The position numbers were made by a program, and so were the translations under genes. Below, piece after piece: positions 7,059 to 15,786 of a DNA stretch of 64,000 nucleotides. The stretch is taken from assembly GCF_031759225.1 (NCBI RefSeq), contig NZ_CP134494.1, positions 4,152,501 through 4,216,500 of the forward strand. Reading direction: 5' to 3'. Each line of letters opens with the position of its first letter. The first letter of the stretch is position 1. Below the pieces are notes generated by a model. That model worked only from the letters and a program-made list of their open reading frames with translations. It was not told the origin of the DNA and did not search any database. Source of the stretch: Mesobacillus jeotgali (GTDB lineage Bacteria > Bacillota > Bacilli > Bacillales > Cytobacillaceae).

Positions 7059-9203
7059 TTATTCTTTTACCCTCAAAAGTCGCAAACCGTTTAAAGTGAC
7101 AATAAGAGTAGCCCCCATGTCGGCAAATATAGCGATCCATAAGGTAAGCCATCCTGGTATCACTAGCAGAAGTGCAATAAGCTTGATTGCCAGGGAGAAT
7201 GTAATGTTTTGCTTGATGATCGTTAAGGCTTTTCTGCTTAACTTGATAGTAAACGGCAGTTTCTTGAGATCATCGCCCATTAAAGCAATGTCTGCAGTTT
7301 CCAGAGCCGTATCAGTCCCTGCTCCTCCCATGGCGATTCCTACAGTGGCAGAAGCTAGAGCAGGTGCATCGTTGACCCCATCTCCAACCATGGCCACTTT
7401 ACCGTGTTCATCACGCAGTTTCTTGATAAATGCCAGTTTATCCTCTGGAAGAAGTTCCGCTTCGATGTCAGATACTCCGACCAATTCACCAATTGCATTT
7501 CCAGTCCCTTTATTGTCACCTGTCAACATGATGGTCTTCTTTATTCCAAGTTCATGGAGTCTGGCGATAGTGGAACGGCTGCTTTCCCTAACTTCATCTG
7601 CTACTGCAATCAACGCGGATATACTATCCGTAGTGCCCACAACCATGACTGTTTTTCCTTGAAGCTGTAATTCATTAATTTTTTTACTAATGTCAGATGA
7701 AATACTCTGATTTAACAACTCTTCAAATAACTTTGGATTTCCAATAAAGTAGGTTAATCCGTTTATTGTTCCTTTTATCCCTTTTCCCGTAATCGATGAA
7801 AAATCCTCCACAACTAGGTCCTTGAAAGAAATTTCTTTTTCCTCTGCTTTTTTTATTATCGCCGATGCAAGAGGATGCTGAGAATTATATTCTAATGCAG
7901 CTATGATACTCAGCAGCTCATTTTCCTTCTGCTCATTATCAAGCATTACATAATCAGTAACTGCAGGTACGCCTTTTGTTAAAGTACCTGTTTTATCAAA
8001 TGCGATGGCGTTAAGCGCACCCGCTTCCTCAAGATAAACTCCGCCTTTGATTAATACTCCATTCCTTGCTGCATTTCCTATTGCAGTTACAATGGCAACC
8101 GGTGTTGAAATGACAAGTGCACAAGGACAACCTACAACAAGAACAGCAAGACCTTGATAAATCCATTCGCTCCAGTCTGCTTGGAACAGAAGCGGCGGGA
8201 TTATGGCCACAAGTGCAGCAATCACAATAATGGCCGGTGTATAATACTTTGCAAACTTATCGACAAAAGCCTGGGAAGGTGCTCTCTCTGCTTGGGCTTC
8301 CTCTACCAGATGGATGATTTTCGCAATGGTTGTATCATCGACCCTTTTTGTTACTTTTACTTCCAGTAAGCCTTCTGTATTCAATGTACCTGCGAAAACA
8401 TCATCATCCACTGATTTTTCCAGCGGTACGGATTCTCCAGTAATTGCTGCCTGGTTAACGGATGAATATCCTTTAACCACAGTTCCGTCCATAGCAATTT
8501 TTTGACCTGGCTTCACGACCATGATATCACCGATTTGAATATCATCCACTTTAATCAATAGTTCCTGACCATTACGACGGATGAGTGCTTCTTTTGGCGC
8601 GATATCCATTAATGAACGAATCGAAGCCCGAGCCTTATCCATAGAATATTTCTCAAGCGCCTCAGAGATTGCAAATAAGATAACAACTACTGCACCCTCA
8701 GTCCATTCCCCGATAAAACCAGCACCGATAATGGCAATCGTCATGAGAGTTCGCATGTCGAACTCTAACCGGAAAAGATTTTTCAAACCCGTTTTAAATA
8801 AAGAAAATCCTCCAATTAAGATGGCTGCCAGAAAAGCCGCGATCGTTGGCAGACTCTCTTCCCCATTAATAGATTGAGAGAAATAACCTAAAACCACAAA
8901 CAGTAATGAAGCCAAAACTGTGGAATATTCCTTCCAGAATGGTTCTTTTTTCTGTGGTTTCATCTCACCCTTTTCAGGATAGATCTTCAAATTTTCAAAA
9001 GCTCCAGCCTCTTCCAGCTTTTCAATCGTTGTGTTTCCAACCACCGTTATTTTTGAGGCACCGAAGTTTACACTTGCATCCAAAACACCATCCAGGTGCT
9101 TTACGTTCTTCTCGAACGTTCTAGCGCAGCCCGCTCAAGAAAATCCTTCGATGCGATAAACCGTCTTCTCTGCATTAAGATTCTGTTCTAAAGCCTCAGT
9201 CAA
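7059..9203 (-). CDS. cadA: CadA Cd2+/Zn2+/Pb2+ P1B-type ATPase with in-frame TGA in the HMA motif
   Basis: Heavy-metal exporting P-type ATPase. Read from TTG 9203 (overlapping the cadC stop by 8 bases) the frame gives 714 residues, the usual CadA length, but codon 23 is TGA (9137-9135). It replaces the first Cys of the HMA metal motif: the protein reads [23 protein letters not shown]. The rest is intact: about eight helices, TGES (255-258), the CPC transport motif (359-361), DKTGTLT with phosphorylated D403, HP motif, and VGDGVNDAP. If TGA stops translation, TTG 9083 could restart a 674-aa pump without the HMA domain. The alternatives are a point nonsense mutation, selenocysteine recoding or a sequencing error. 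Confidence 0.9.
9135..9137 (-). other. In-frame TGA at the first Cys codon of the cadA CxxC motif
   Basis: Frame is open on both sides and the protein on both sides matches CadA. Starting 15 bases after the TGA lies a perfect 6-bp stem ACGTTC-GAGAA-GAACGT (9119-9103). Its distance from the TGA is near that of bacterial SECIS elements, but the loop is not the usual GGUC type. No selA, selB, selC or selD is in this window. Confidence 0.6.
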
Positions 9204-9564
9204 GGGTACTCAACTCCTTTTGATGTTCAAATGCAATACTAATCAATTGTTTTACATGTTCATCCGTAAGAGAATAAAAAACCAATTTCCCTTCCTTTCT
9301 ATACTTAGCCAAACCCATATTTTTAAGTAAACGCAAGTGATGTGAAGCAGTTGCAGTTGAAGCCCCTACAATATTGCCAACATCACATACACAAAGCTCA
9401 TCCTCCAAATAAAGGGAGTAGGCAATTTTCATCCTTGTTTCATCTGAAAGGGCTTTGAATATCTTGGCCACATCCTTTGTTTCATCAGGATTTAGGATGG
9501 CTTTTACCCGATCAACCCTTTCTTGATCCACACATGCCACTTGACATACATCGATTTCCTTCAA
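9196..9564 (-). CDS. cadC: CadC, ArsR/SmtB-family metal-sensing repressor
   Basis: Winged-helix repressor released from DNA by Cd2+, Pb2+ or Zn2+. I place the start at TTG 9564 because a perfect GGAGGTGATC site precedes it. The resulting protein is 122 aa, the length of plasmid pI258 CadC, and its cysteines fall at 7, 11, 58 and 60 (CQVAC and ELCVCD), the same numbers as the CadC metal site. The recognition helix is ASTATASHHLRLLK. The longer reading from 9621 would start inside the operator. It overlaps cadA by 8 bases. Two matching operators and the promoter lie at 9589-9640, so it represses its own operon. Confidence 0.93.
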   Translation of the reverse strand: MKEIDVCQVACVDQERVDRVKAILNPDETKDVAKIFKALSDETRMKIAYSLYLEDELCVCDVGNIVGASTATASHHLRLLKNMGLAKYRKEGKLVFYSLTDEHVKQLISIAFEHQKELSTLD

Positions 9565-9588
9565 ATTGATCACCTCCGTTTCACCAAC

Positions 9589-9608
9589 ATTCAAATGGAC
9601 GTTTGAAT
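9589..9608 (-). promoter_or_regulatory. cad operator copy 1 (proximal)
   Basis: Perfect inverted repeat ATTCAAA-N6-TTTGAAT between the cadC ribosome binding site and the -10 box. It matches the known CadC operator core TCAAA-N6-TTTGA. Confidence 0.8.
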
Positions 9609-9610
9609 AC

Positions 9611-9640
9611 ATTATATTCAAAAACGTGTTTGAATGTCAA
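9611..9640 (-). promoter_or_regulatory. cadCA promoter overlapped by operator copy 2
   Basis: TTGACA (9640-9635), 18-base spacer, TATAAT (9616-9611). The spacer contains a second perfect ATTCAAA-N6-TTTGAAT (9616-9635), so repressor binding would block RNA polymerase. The two operators are 7 bases apart. Confidence 0.85.
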
Positions 9641-9718
9641 AGATAATAATTTTTTTTAATATCCCTCAAAAGCAAATCGAATAATCAGCCCCAGTATGAA
9701 GCGACCAAAAAACAAAAA

Positions 9719-9748
9719 GAGCCGCCCCATTAGGAAAAGGGACAGCTC
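9719..9748 (-). terminator. Terminator of bdbDC
   Basis: Minus strand GAGC..GTCCC / GGGGC..GCTC hairpin followed by TTTTTGTTTTTT, 7 bases past the bdbC stop. Confidence 0.8.
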
Positions 9749-9754
9749 GCTATG

Positions 9755-10183
9755 TCATCGGTTCTTGCGCTTAATCAATAGAGCCATAAAAATGATAATA
9801 AGAGTAAATGCTGTGAATGCTAAGAATGGTATGGTTATAAAACCAAACCAATTGATATATTGAGCCGTACATGGAACACCACTGACACAAGGTTTAACTT
9901 GTGCAAATCCAGGAACCTTTTGTACTAGGTAGTGATTAAGAGATATCAGCCAACCTATGACAGCTAAAGGCAATACGAATTTTTTTACAGCTGTATCATT
10001 TTGAAATGTCGCAATTCCTAATAGCAACACCAAAGGATACATAAGAATGCGTTGGTACCAGCATAACTCACAGGGAATAAAGCCTGCTATTTCACTGAAA
10101 TACAGACTGCCCAAGGTTGCCATCAGTGAAACAACCCAGGCTAAATAAAGGTAGATTTGCTCGCCATTTACGCTTTTCATCAT
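9755..10183 (-). CDS. bdbC: BdbC, DsbB-like disulfide oxidoreductase
   Basis: Quinone-linked membrane oxidase that re-oxidises BdbD during disulfide bond formation outside the membrane. The 142-aa protein has four helices and both DsbB cysteine pairs: CELC (38-41) in the first outside loop and CVSGVPC (99-105) in the second. Length and motifs match the BdbC/BdbB family. It overlaps bdbD by 4 bases and is the second gene of the operon. B. subtilis bdbDC serves competence proteins; the CadC-type operator upstream (10928-10947) adds a metal input here. Confidence 0.92.
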   Translation of the reverse strand: MMKSVNGEQIYLYLAWVVSLMATLGSLYFSEIAGFIPCELCWYQRILMYPLVLLLGIATFQNDTAVKKFVLPLAVIGWLISLNHYLVQKVPGFAQVKPCVSGVPCTAQYINWFGFITIPFLAFTAFTLIIIFMALLIKRKNR

Positions 10184-10860
10184 TGTTTTTCCTTTAAGCC
10201 TTCTTCTATTAAGGAAATGATCAACTCATAATCAAAAGGATCTTCAAGTATCGTGTCATTCACCATAATGGTTGGAGTCTTCTCTACTTTAAATTCCTCT
10301 ACTAGTGCAGTGTCTTTGTCCAACTCATCTTTTATCTCCTGGCTTCGCATATCTTTTTCCAGTACCGCCAAATCAATCCCTGGTACAGTGGAAGCAACTT
10401 CTAATGCCTTTTCCTCTGTAAGCCAGTTAGAGTCATGATCGGCACCTGGTTGTTCGCTAAATAACTGTTTATGGAATTGCCAATAACCTTCAGGACTCTG
10501 TTTGTAGACAGCTTCTGCAGCAGCTGATCCCACTTTAGATTCTTCACCATGAAACAGCACATTGATGTATACAAATTTCACCTTTCCCTGGTCAATGTAA
10601 TCTTTAATTAATGTGGGAAAGAATTGTTCTCCCCAGGCTTTGCATGCTGGGCATTTATAATCACCGAATTCAACTACAGTAACTGGTGCATCCGCCACTC
10701 CCAATGTAGGCTGCCCTTCGATCGGCGGTAATTTGTCTCTGGTTGTGTCAGGATTTGTTTCTGACTTCGAATTGATCATAACTAATGCTGCCAGAGCTAC
10801 TACTACAACAAGGGTTATAATGACTGCCATTTTAAAGAATGAATTATTTTTTGGAACCAT
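10180..10860 (-). CDS. bdbD: BdbD, DsbA-like thiol-disulfide oxidoreductase
   Basis: Membrane-anchored thiol oxidase that puts disulfides into exported proteins. One N-terminal helix (about 11-29), then a DsbA thioredoxin fold with active site CPAC (70-73) after VVEFGDYK, a helical insertion, and the cis-proline region EKTPTIMVN. 226 aa is typical of BdbD (about 222). GGAGGAGAAAT lies before ATG 10860. It is first in an operon with bdbC; a promoter with an overlapping ATTCAAA-N6-TTTGAAT operator lies 45-90 bases upstream. Confidence 0.92.
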   Translation of the reverse strand: MVPKNNSFFKMAVIITLVVVVALAALVMINSKSETNPDTTRDKLPPIEGQPTLGVADAPVTVVEFGDYKCPACKAWGEQFFPTLIKDYIDQGKVKFVYINVLFHGEESKVGSAAAEAVYKQSPEGYWQFHKQLFSEQPGADHDSNWLTEEKALEVASTVPGIDLAVLEKDMRSQEIKDELDKDTALVEEFKVEKTPTIMVNDTILEDPFDYELIISLIEEGLKEKQ

Positions 10861-10904
10861 ATTTCTCCTCCTGTAAAGGTTTCATGAGTTTACCGACAGC
10901 CTTA

Positions 10905-10947
10905 ATTTTATCAAATAGACTATTGTTATTCAAATAGAGTTTTGAAT
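10905..10947 (-). promoter_or_regulatory. bdbDC promoter with CadC-type operator
   Basis: Minus strand: perfect inverted repeat ATTCAAA-N6-TTTGAAT (10947-10928). Its last six bases (TTGAAT, 10933-10928) serve as the -35 box, then a 17-base spacer and TAAAAT (10910-10905). The repeat is the same in arms and spacing as the two cad operators, so bdbDC is predicted to be a CadC target. Confidence 0.75.
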
Positions 10948-11085
10948 ATTTTATGACTTCTAAAAGCTAATATGAAAGATTAATAATCTAATAACAGCTT
11001 AATATAATCCATCGAAACCATTTATTAAGATTCCCGAAGGACTCTCTTTACACTCGGTCAATACAAGAATAAATTCAAAAAAAGT

Positions 11086-11117
11086 GGTGCCCCTGTATGA
11101 TCAAATTACGGGACACC
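11086..11117 (-). terminator. Terminator of the LTA synthase gene
   Basis: GGTGTCCC / GGGGCACC stem followed on the minus strand by ACTTTTTTTG, 8 bases after the stop codon. Confidence 0.85.
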
Positions 11118-11124
11118 TTCATAT

Positions 11125-13056
11125 TTACTCGTTCGGATAAATCTTTTCGTAATTATAACGCGACCGATCTACCGGAATGAAATCGGCAGGTGTATAAAAT
11201 CGGAGCAAATCCCCATTAATGACGCTGTCAGATAACAGGAGTTTACCTTCTGCCGCTTTCTGATATTTTTTTGCTAATTGCAGGCTAGCATCATCCTCAA
11301 CTTCTGCTCCAGTGGCAGAATCGTATACTTTTCCATCCACGAATGTTAATGATGGACTGACAAAATCTCCATTTCGAAATGGGACAAGTTCATCATGTTC
11401 CTCCGATAAAAGATCTGTACCAAACTGTACATAATTTTTGGTATCTTTGCCGAGCAAATGAAGTAGAGTTGGCAGGAGATCGATTTGTCCTCCGTATTCA
11501 CTATTTATCCCACCTTCAATTCCTGGAACCCGAATGAAAAGAGGAACTCGCTGCAAACCTGCATTTTCAAAAGGAGTAATCTCCTTGCCGATTACCTCGC
11601 CCATTGCCTTATTACGATTCTCTGAATTCCCATAATGATCTCCATACATAACGATGATGGAATTATCGTATAAACCCGATTCCTTTAAATAATTAAAGAA
11701 CTGCTCTAGTGCTTCATCTGCATATCGTGCCGTTTGGAAATAACCATCAACTGTTGGATCGCCCGTTGTGTTTGGTGGAATCGTTGCCTCAGAGTCATCA
11801 ATTTTGTAAGGAAAATGATGGGTGACTGGAATGAATTTCGCATAAAACGGTTGCTGCAACGACTCCAATAACGGAATGGATTGCTGATAAAATGGCTTAT
11901 CCATTAATCCGTAATCAGTTAGATTTTTTTCATTTTGCATCTCGTAATAGCTAGAATCAAAAAACTTATTGTAACCAAATGATTTATAAACTTCATTCCT
12001 ATTCCAAAAGCTTCCGCCATTTGAATGGAACACTGCTGACGTATAACCTTGCTGCCCTAAAATAGCAGGGGCTGCTTGGTACGTATTTAAACTCTTCGTT
12101 GTAAAAGCAGAGCCTTGTGGCAAACCATAAAGCGAATTCTCAAGGATGAATTCTGCATCCGAGGTTTTTCCCTGTGCCGTTTGGTGAAAAAAGTTATTAA
12201 AATAAAGAGTATTTGGATCTCGCTTTAACGAATTTAGGAACGGCGTTACTTCCTCACCGTTCATCTTGTAGTCTATCAAAAAATTCTGCATTGACTCCAG
12301 ATGAAAGTAGATGACATTCATCCCTTTTCCGGCTCCAAAATATTCAGGGTTTGGCCTAGCATGGTTCGATTTCGTAAAGTTGATTACCTCTGTAAGATCA
12401 TCGCTATCCGCAAGGACCCGTTGTGCGGATGCTTTAGTGCTAACGACAGCATCATATAGCGTATAGTTATACATACCTAAATACTTCACTATATAATTAC
12501 GGTCGAACCCTCTCGTCAATAATTGAGGTCGATCCTTTTCCGCTAGGGCAAGATTGAAAAATGATACGCCTAACGCAATAGATACGACAGCGACTGGTAA
12601 CCTTTTACCAGTCTTTGAGTTGTCAGGTTTTATCGTTCCGGATAAAAACAATGCTAAAAGCACTGCTAAATCCATAAAAAACAAGATATCATAACCTCTT
12701 AACAGTGAGCCGATACTGCCGCTGACATCTCCAAAATTTTGAGCCTGAGTGATTGTAGGCAACGTAATGTAATCATTAAAAAATCGGTAGTAAAGAACAT
12801 TAGCATACAATAGGAAAGACATAATAAAGGATAGACCAATAACGCCATAGTATTTTTTTCTTCCCTTTAACAAGAAGGCTAGGGACAATATAAGGATTAT
12901 AGATCCTAAGGGATTCAGGAATAGCAAAAACTTTTGCAACTCACCTTCAATTCCCAAGCTGAACTGTGTCAGTTGAGCAAGGTATGTTTTAATCCAAAGA
13001 AGAGTAACCGCTAAAAAGAAGAATCCTAAATATTTATTATAAAGTGTTTTTTTCAT
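11125..13056 (-). CDS. ltaS: Lipoteichoic acid synthase family protein (LtaS/YfnI type)
   Basis: Polymerises glycerol phosphate from phosphatidylglycerol onto the LTA lipid anchor outside the membrane. Five helices lie in residues 1-180, then a linker and a sulfatase-fold domain (about 245-530). The metal and catalytic residues are visible: HLES with E254, GKTSDAEF with nucleophile T298 (T300 in S. aureus LtaS), YGDHYG and FHSNGGSFWNR. 643 aa matches the family. A signal-peptidase-type site would be expected after the last helix (KASAQ). Bacilli often have several paralogues, so assignment to the main LtaS rather than YfnI or YqgS is open. Confidence 0.9.
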   Translation of the reverse strand: MKKTLYNKYLGFFFLAVTLLWIKTYLAQLTQFSLGIEGELQKFLLFLNPLGSIILILSLAFLLKGRKKYYGVIGLSFIMSFLLYANVLYYRFFNDYITLPTITQAQNFGDVSGSIGSLLRGYDILFFMDLAVLLALFLSGTIKPDNSKTGKRLPVAVVSIALGVSFFNLALAEKDRPQLLTRGFDRNYIVKYLGMYNYTLYDAVVSTKASAQRVLADSDDLTEVINFTKSNHARPNPEYFGAGKGMNVIYFHLESMQNFLIDYKMNGEEVTPFLNSLKRDPNTLYFNNFFHQTAQGKTSDAEFILENSLYGLPQGSAFTTKSLNTYQAAPAILGQQGYTSAVFHSNGGSFWNRNEVYKSFGYNKFFDSSYYEMQNEKNLTDYGLMDKPFYQQSIPLLESLQQPFYAKFIPVTHHFPYKIDDSEATIPPNTTGDPTVDGYFQTARYADEALEQFFNYLKESGLYDNSIIVMYGDHYGNSENRNKAMGEVIGKEITPFENAGLQRVPLFIRVPGIEGGINSEYGGQIDLLPTLLHLLGKDTKNYVQFGTDLLSEEHDELVPFRNGDFVSPSLTFVDGKVYDSATGAEVEDDASLQLAKKYQKAAEGKLLLSDSVINGDLLRFYTPADFIPVDRSRYNYEKIYPNE

Positions 13057-13428
13057 GTAATCACCTGCTTGTTAAACTAAGATAATAGACTGAATGTATA
13101 CAAGGATAGCATATCGTAAACATTTCCTTCAAATATTATTCAGCAAACAAAGGGATGTAAATGTTTCCCATTATTCTGTTCTCCATGATTATTTATAACC
13201 TCACAACCCGTTTTACCCGGATTTTCTACATAACAATCCAATTTGAACAGTACCTTTTATACATCTGCTTTCGAGAAAATAAAGAATCATATTCTTTTCA
13301 TTTCACAATAAACCTCATTCTTAAACTGAATCCTAAAAATTAGATGAATTACTAAAAGTATAATAACGAACTCTCGTAACCCTTTCGCTACTTGGAAATC
13401 ATTGCAAGTTTCACATTGAGTTATACCG
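13057..13428. other. AT-rich intergenic region with no recognised feature
   Basis: Between the LTA synthase start and the terminator of the M23 gene I see no gene with a ribosome binding site, no long repeat and no RNA motif. Both flanking genes are on the minus strand, so the part near 13057-13140 should hold the LTA synthase promoter, but no clear -35/-10 pair stands out. Confidence 0.5.
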
Positions 13429-13429
13429 G

Positions 13430-13463
13430 GGAAATAAAAAAGGAAGAGAAAAAAGTCTCTTCC
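13430..13463 (-). terminator. Terminator of the M23 peptidase gene
   Basis: GGAAGAGA / TCTCTTCC hairpin followed on the minus strand by TTTTTTATTT. Confidence 0.85.
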
Positions 13464-13484
13464 AGATTATATATAGGCAAGTGA

Positions 13485-14792
13485 TTACATATAGGCAAGT
13501 GGGTTTACTGCATTTGATTTTGACGCATTCCAAGAACCTTTGTGAAGCTCAAAATGTAAGTGCTGACCGAAAGATTGCCCTGTATTTCCCATAGTCCCAA
13601 TTCTTTGGCCACGGGTTACCACTTCATTATTACCTACACGGCGGTCGCTCATGTGGGCATAAACAGTTGTCCATGTCTGCCCATTCAGTGAATGTGCCAC
13701 AAAAATAACATTTCCGTAACTTGAAGAATAATAAGAACGGATTACAACACCATCAGCAGCCGCAACAATAGGAACATTTGAAGCTTTATTTGCTACGTCA
13801 AGGCCGGCATGGAAAGATCCCCACCGTGCCCCGACATTCGACGTAATTCTACCGTTTGTAGGCATCTGAATCATGCCCCCAGAAGCCGGTGGTGCCGATA
13901 CTGCTTGAGAGTCTCCGGTACTCGTAGAACTGCCGCTTTTTTTGGCTGACGCTGCAGCTCGTTGCCTTTCCAGTTCTGCCTTTCTAGCAGCCTCAGCAAT
14001 TTGGGCCTGTCGCTTCTTTTCAAGAGCGATCGCCTGCTGCAAAGCCCCTTGTTGAGCGGCAAGTAGGTCCCCTTCTTCTGCTAATGATAGTGCCGCAGCT
14101 TCCATCTGTTCTTCTTCTTGTTTTAAAGTGCTCATTAATTTATTCTTTTCCTTGATTTGTGTATTCAGTTCAACCTTTAAAACCTCAAGTTCTGATTTCA
14201 TCTCTTTCAAGTTTTCCAGCTTCGTTTCTACCTCTTGTTGTTTCGTTTCAAGCTCCAGTTTATCCTGTTTATGCTGTTCAAGGATATTTTTGTCTGCTTG
14301 TACAATTGTTGTGACTGCACTCACACGGTCAACGAAGTCGCTGAAACTATTAGCTCCGAGCAATACATCAATATAGTTAACTGTACCGCCGTTTTCCTGG
14401 AAGGAACGTGCCTTGTCCTTTAGTAATTCGTTCCGCTGTTCTATACGCTTCATCAATTCCGCAATTTCAACTTTTAACTGCTCAATCTCTCCTGTTGTCT
14501 GGTCAATTTGAGCATTCTTCACTTGGATTTTCTCCTCTGCTTCAGCAACAGCAAAATCAAGAGTCTTGATTTGTTCATTCACTTTTTCTTGCTCACTTTG
14601 CAGTTCATCAATCTTTGATTTCTTTTGGCTAATTTCAGCGTTGATGCCTGAACGTTTATTCTGTAATTCTTCCTTTTGCTTTTGCAAGTCCGAAATGCTT
14701 GCAGCTTTTACTTGATCAACTGTTAATGGGCTTAATAAAGAACCCAGGCTTAAAGTACTGACTACTGCTAGTGAGAGTATCTGCTTTTTCAC
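13485..14792 (-). CDS. Coiled-coil M23 (LytM) peptidoglycan endopeptidase
   Basis: Secreted cell-wall hydrolase. The 435-aa protein has a signal peptide (residues 1-31, ending VKAA), a long coiled coil with two arms (about 33-270, rich in Glu/Lys/Gln heptads), an Ala/Arg/Ser-rich linker and a C-terminal LytM domain (about 310-435) with zinc residues in HAGLD and HLHFELH. This EnvC/PcsB-like layout is that of hydrolases activated by FtsEX, and the gene lies about 100 bases downstream of ftsX on the same strand; FtsEX control is therefore a good inference. A 13-bp duplication surrounds the stop codon. Confidence 0.88.
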   Translation of the reverse strand: MKKQILSLAVVSTLSLGSLLSPLTVDQVKAASISDLQKQKEELQNKRSGINAEISQKKSKIDELQSEQEKVNEQIKTLDFAVAEAEEKIQVKNAQIDQTTGEIEQLKVEIAELMKRIEQRNELLKDKARSFQENGGTVNYIDVLLGANSFSDFVDRVSAVTTIVQADKNILEQHKQDKLELETKQQEVETKLENLKEMKSELEVLKVELNTQIKEKNKLMSTLKQEEEQMEAAALSLAEEGDLLAAQQGALQQAIALEKKRQAQIAEAARKAELERQRAAASAKKSGSSTSTGDSQAVSAPPASGGMIQMPTNGRITSNVGARWGSFHAGLDVANKASNVPIVAAADGVVIRSYYSSSYGNVIFVAHSLNGQTWTTVYAHMSDRRVGNNEVVTRGQRIGTMGNTGQSFGQHLHFELHKGSWNASKSNAVNPLAYM

Positions 14793-14892
14793 TAGATCTT
14801 TCCCCTCTCTTACTCATGATAGTTTCGTAACTTTGTCTTTCTATCTATCGTCTATTGGCTTTGTAGTGTTAAGGAAGACTTTACTATCTTCC

Positions 14893-15786
14893 TTACACTT
14901 TTAAGAATTTACGGACGGACATGAGACTTCCCCAGATTCCAATTGCCGCACCCATGATGATCAGGATTGCAGACAGCTGGTATACAAACGGATTGAATTC
15001 AAGCAATTTGATAAAATGGTCTTTCAGTTTATCGTTAATGAAGTCATAAGCGTAATAATAGGCTGCAGAGACTACCGCGATCGGCACCATTGCCCCAAGG
15101 ATTCCCAGCCAAAGGCCTTCAAGGAAGAATGGCCATCTGATAAAACCATTGGTAGCACCGACAAGTCTCATAATCTCAATTTCTCGTTTACGTGCCATAA
15201 TCGTAATTTTGATAGTGTTTGAAATTAAGAACATGGCTGTAAAAAGCAGTCCAACAATCAGGATAAGTCCAACATTGCGGCTTACTTTTATAAAACTGAA
15301 TAACTTTTCAACCTTGCCTTGCCCATACTTTACAGTAGCGACATATTCGAATTTCTCAATCTGCTTGGCAACTTTCATTGTGTCAGTTGGGTTTTTCGTC
15401 TTTACGACGAACACATCGTTCAAAGGATTGTCCTGTTCAAACAGCTGGAAAGCTTCTCCTTCATCTCCCAGACTCTCAATAAGGCTTTTAAGTTCTTGTT
15501 CCTTGGAAGAATAGGTCACATTTTTAATACCAGAAACCTGGTTGATTCGCTGTTCCAATACCTCTTTATCTTTGTCGTTCGCTGCTACATCCACATGGAC
15601 CCGGATTTCTACATCTTCCTCGATCGTGGTTGCGACTTTATTTAAATTCATCATAATGACGAAAAAGACACCGACCAAAAGCAGGGTAACTGTAACGGCG
15701 CTTACGGAGGCAAACGTCATCCAGCCATTCCTGCCTAAGCTTTTAAAGCTCTCCCGGACATGGCGGCGAAATGTTCTAGCTTTCAT
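14893..15786 (-). CDS. ftsX: FtsX, membrane subunit of the FtsEX complex
   Basis: Permease-like subunit that passes the FtsE ATPase signal to cell-wall hydrolases outside. RHVRESFKSLGRNGWMTFAS at the N-terminus, TM1 just after it, a large outside domain (about 50-165) and three further helices in the C-terminal FtsX domain. I prefer ATG 15786, with AAAGGTG 8 bases upstream, over GTG 15798. It then overlaps the ftsE stop by 11 bases. About 297 aa, the family length. The adjacent coiled-coil M23 gene is the likely effector. Confidence 0.93.
   Translation of the reverse strand: MKARTFRRHVRESFKSLGRNGWMTFASVSAVTVTLLLVGVFFVIMMNLNKVATTIEEDVEIRVHVDVAANDKDKEVLEQRINQVSGIKNVTYSSKEQELKSLIESLGDEGEAFQLFEQDNPLNDVFVVKTKNPTDTMKVAKQIEKFEYVATVKYGQGKVEKLFSFIKVSRNVGLILIVGLLFTAMFLISNTIKITIMARKREIEIMRLVGATNGFIRWPFFLEGLWLGILGAMVPIAVVSAAYYYAYDFINDKLKDHFIKLLEFNPFVYQLSAILIIMGAAIGIWGSLMSVRKFLKV

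Noticed and set aside
9135..9137. Programmed frameshift as an explanation of the cadA TGA
   Set aside because: The coding frame is the same before and after the TGA, and no slippery site or internal Shine-Dalgarno like that of prfB lies upstream.
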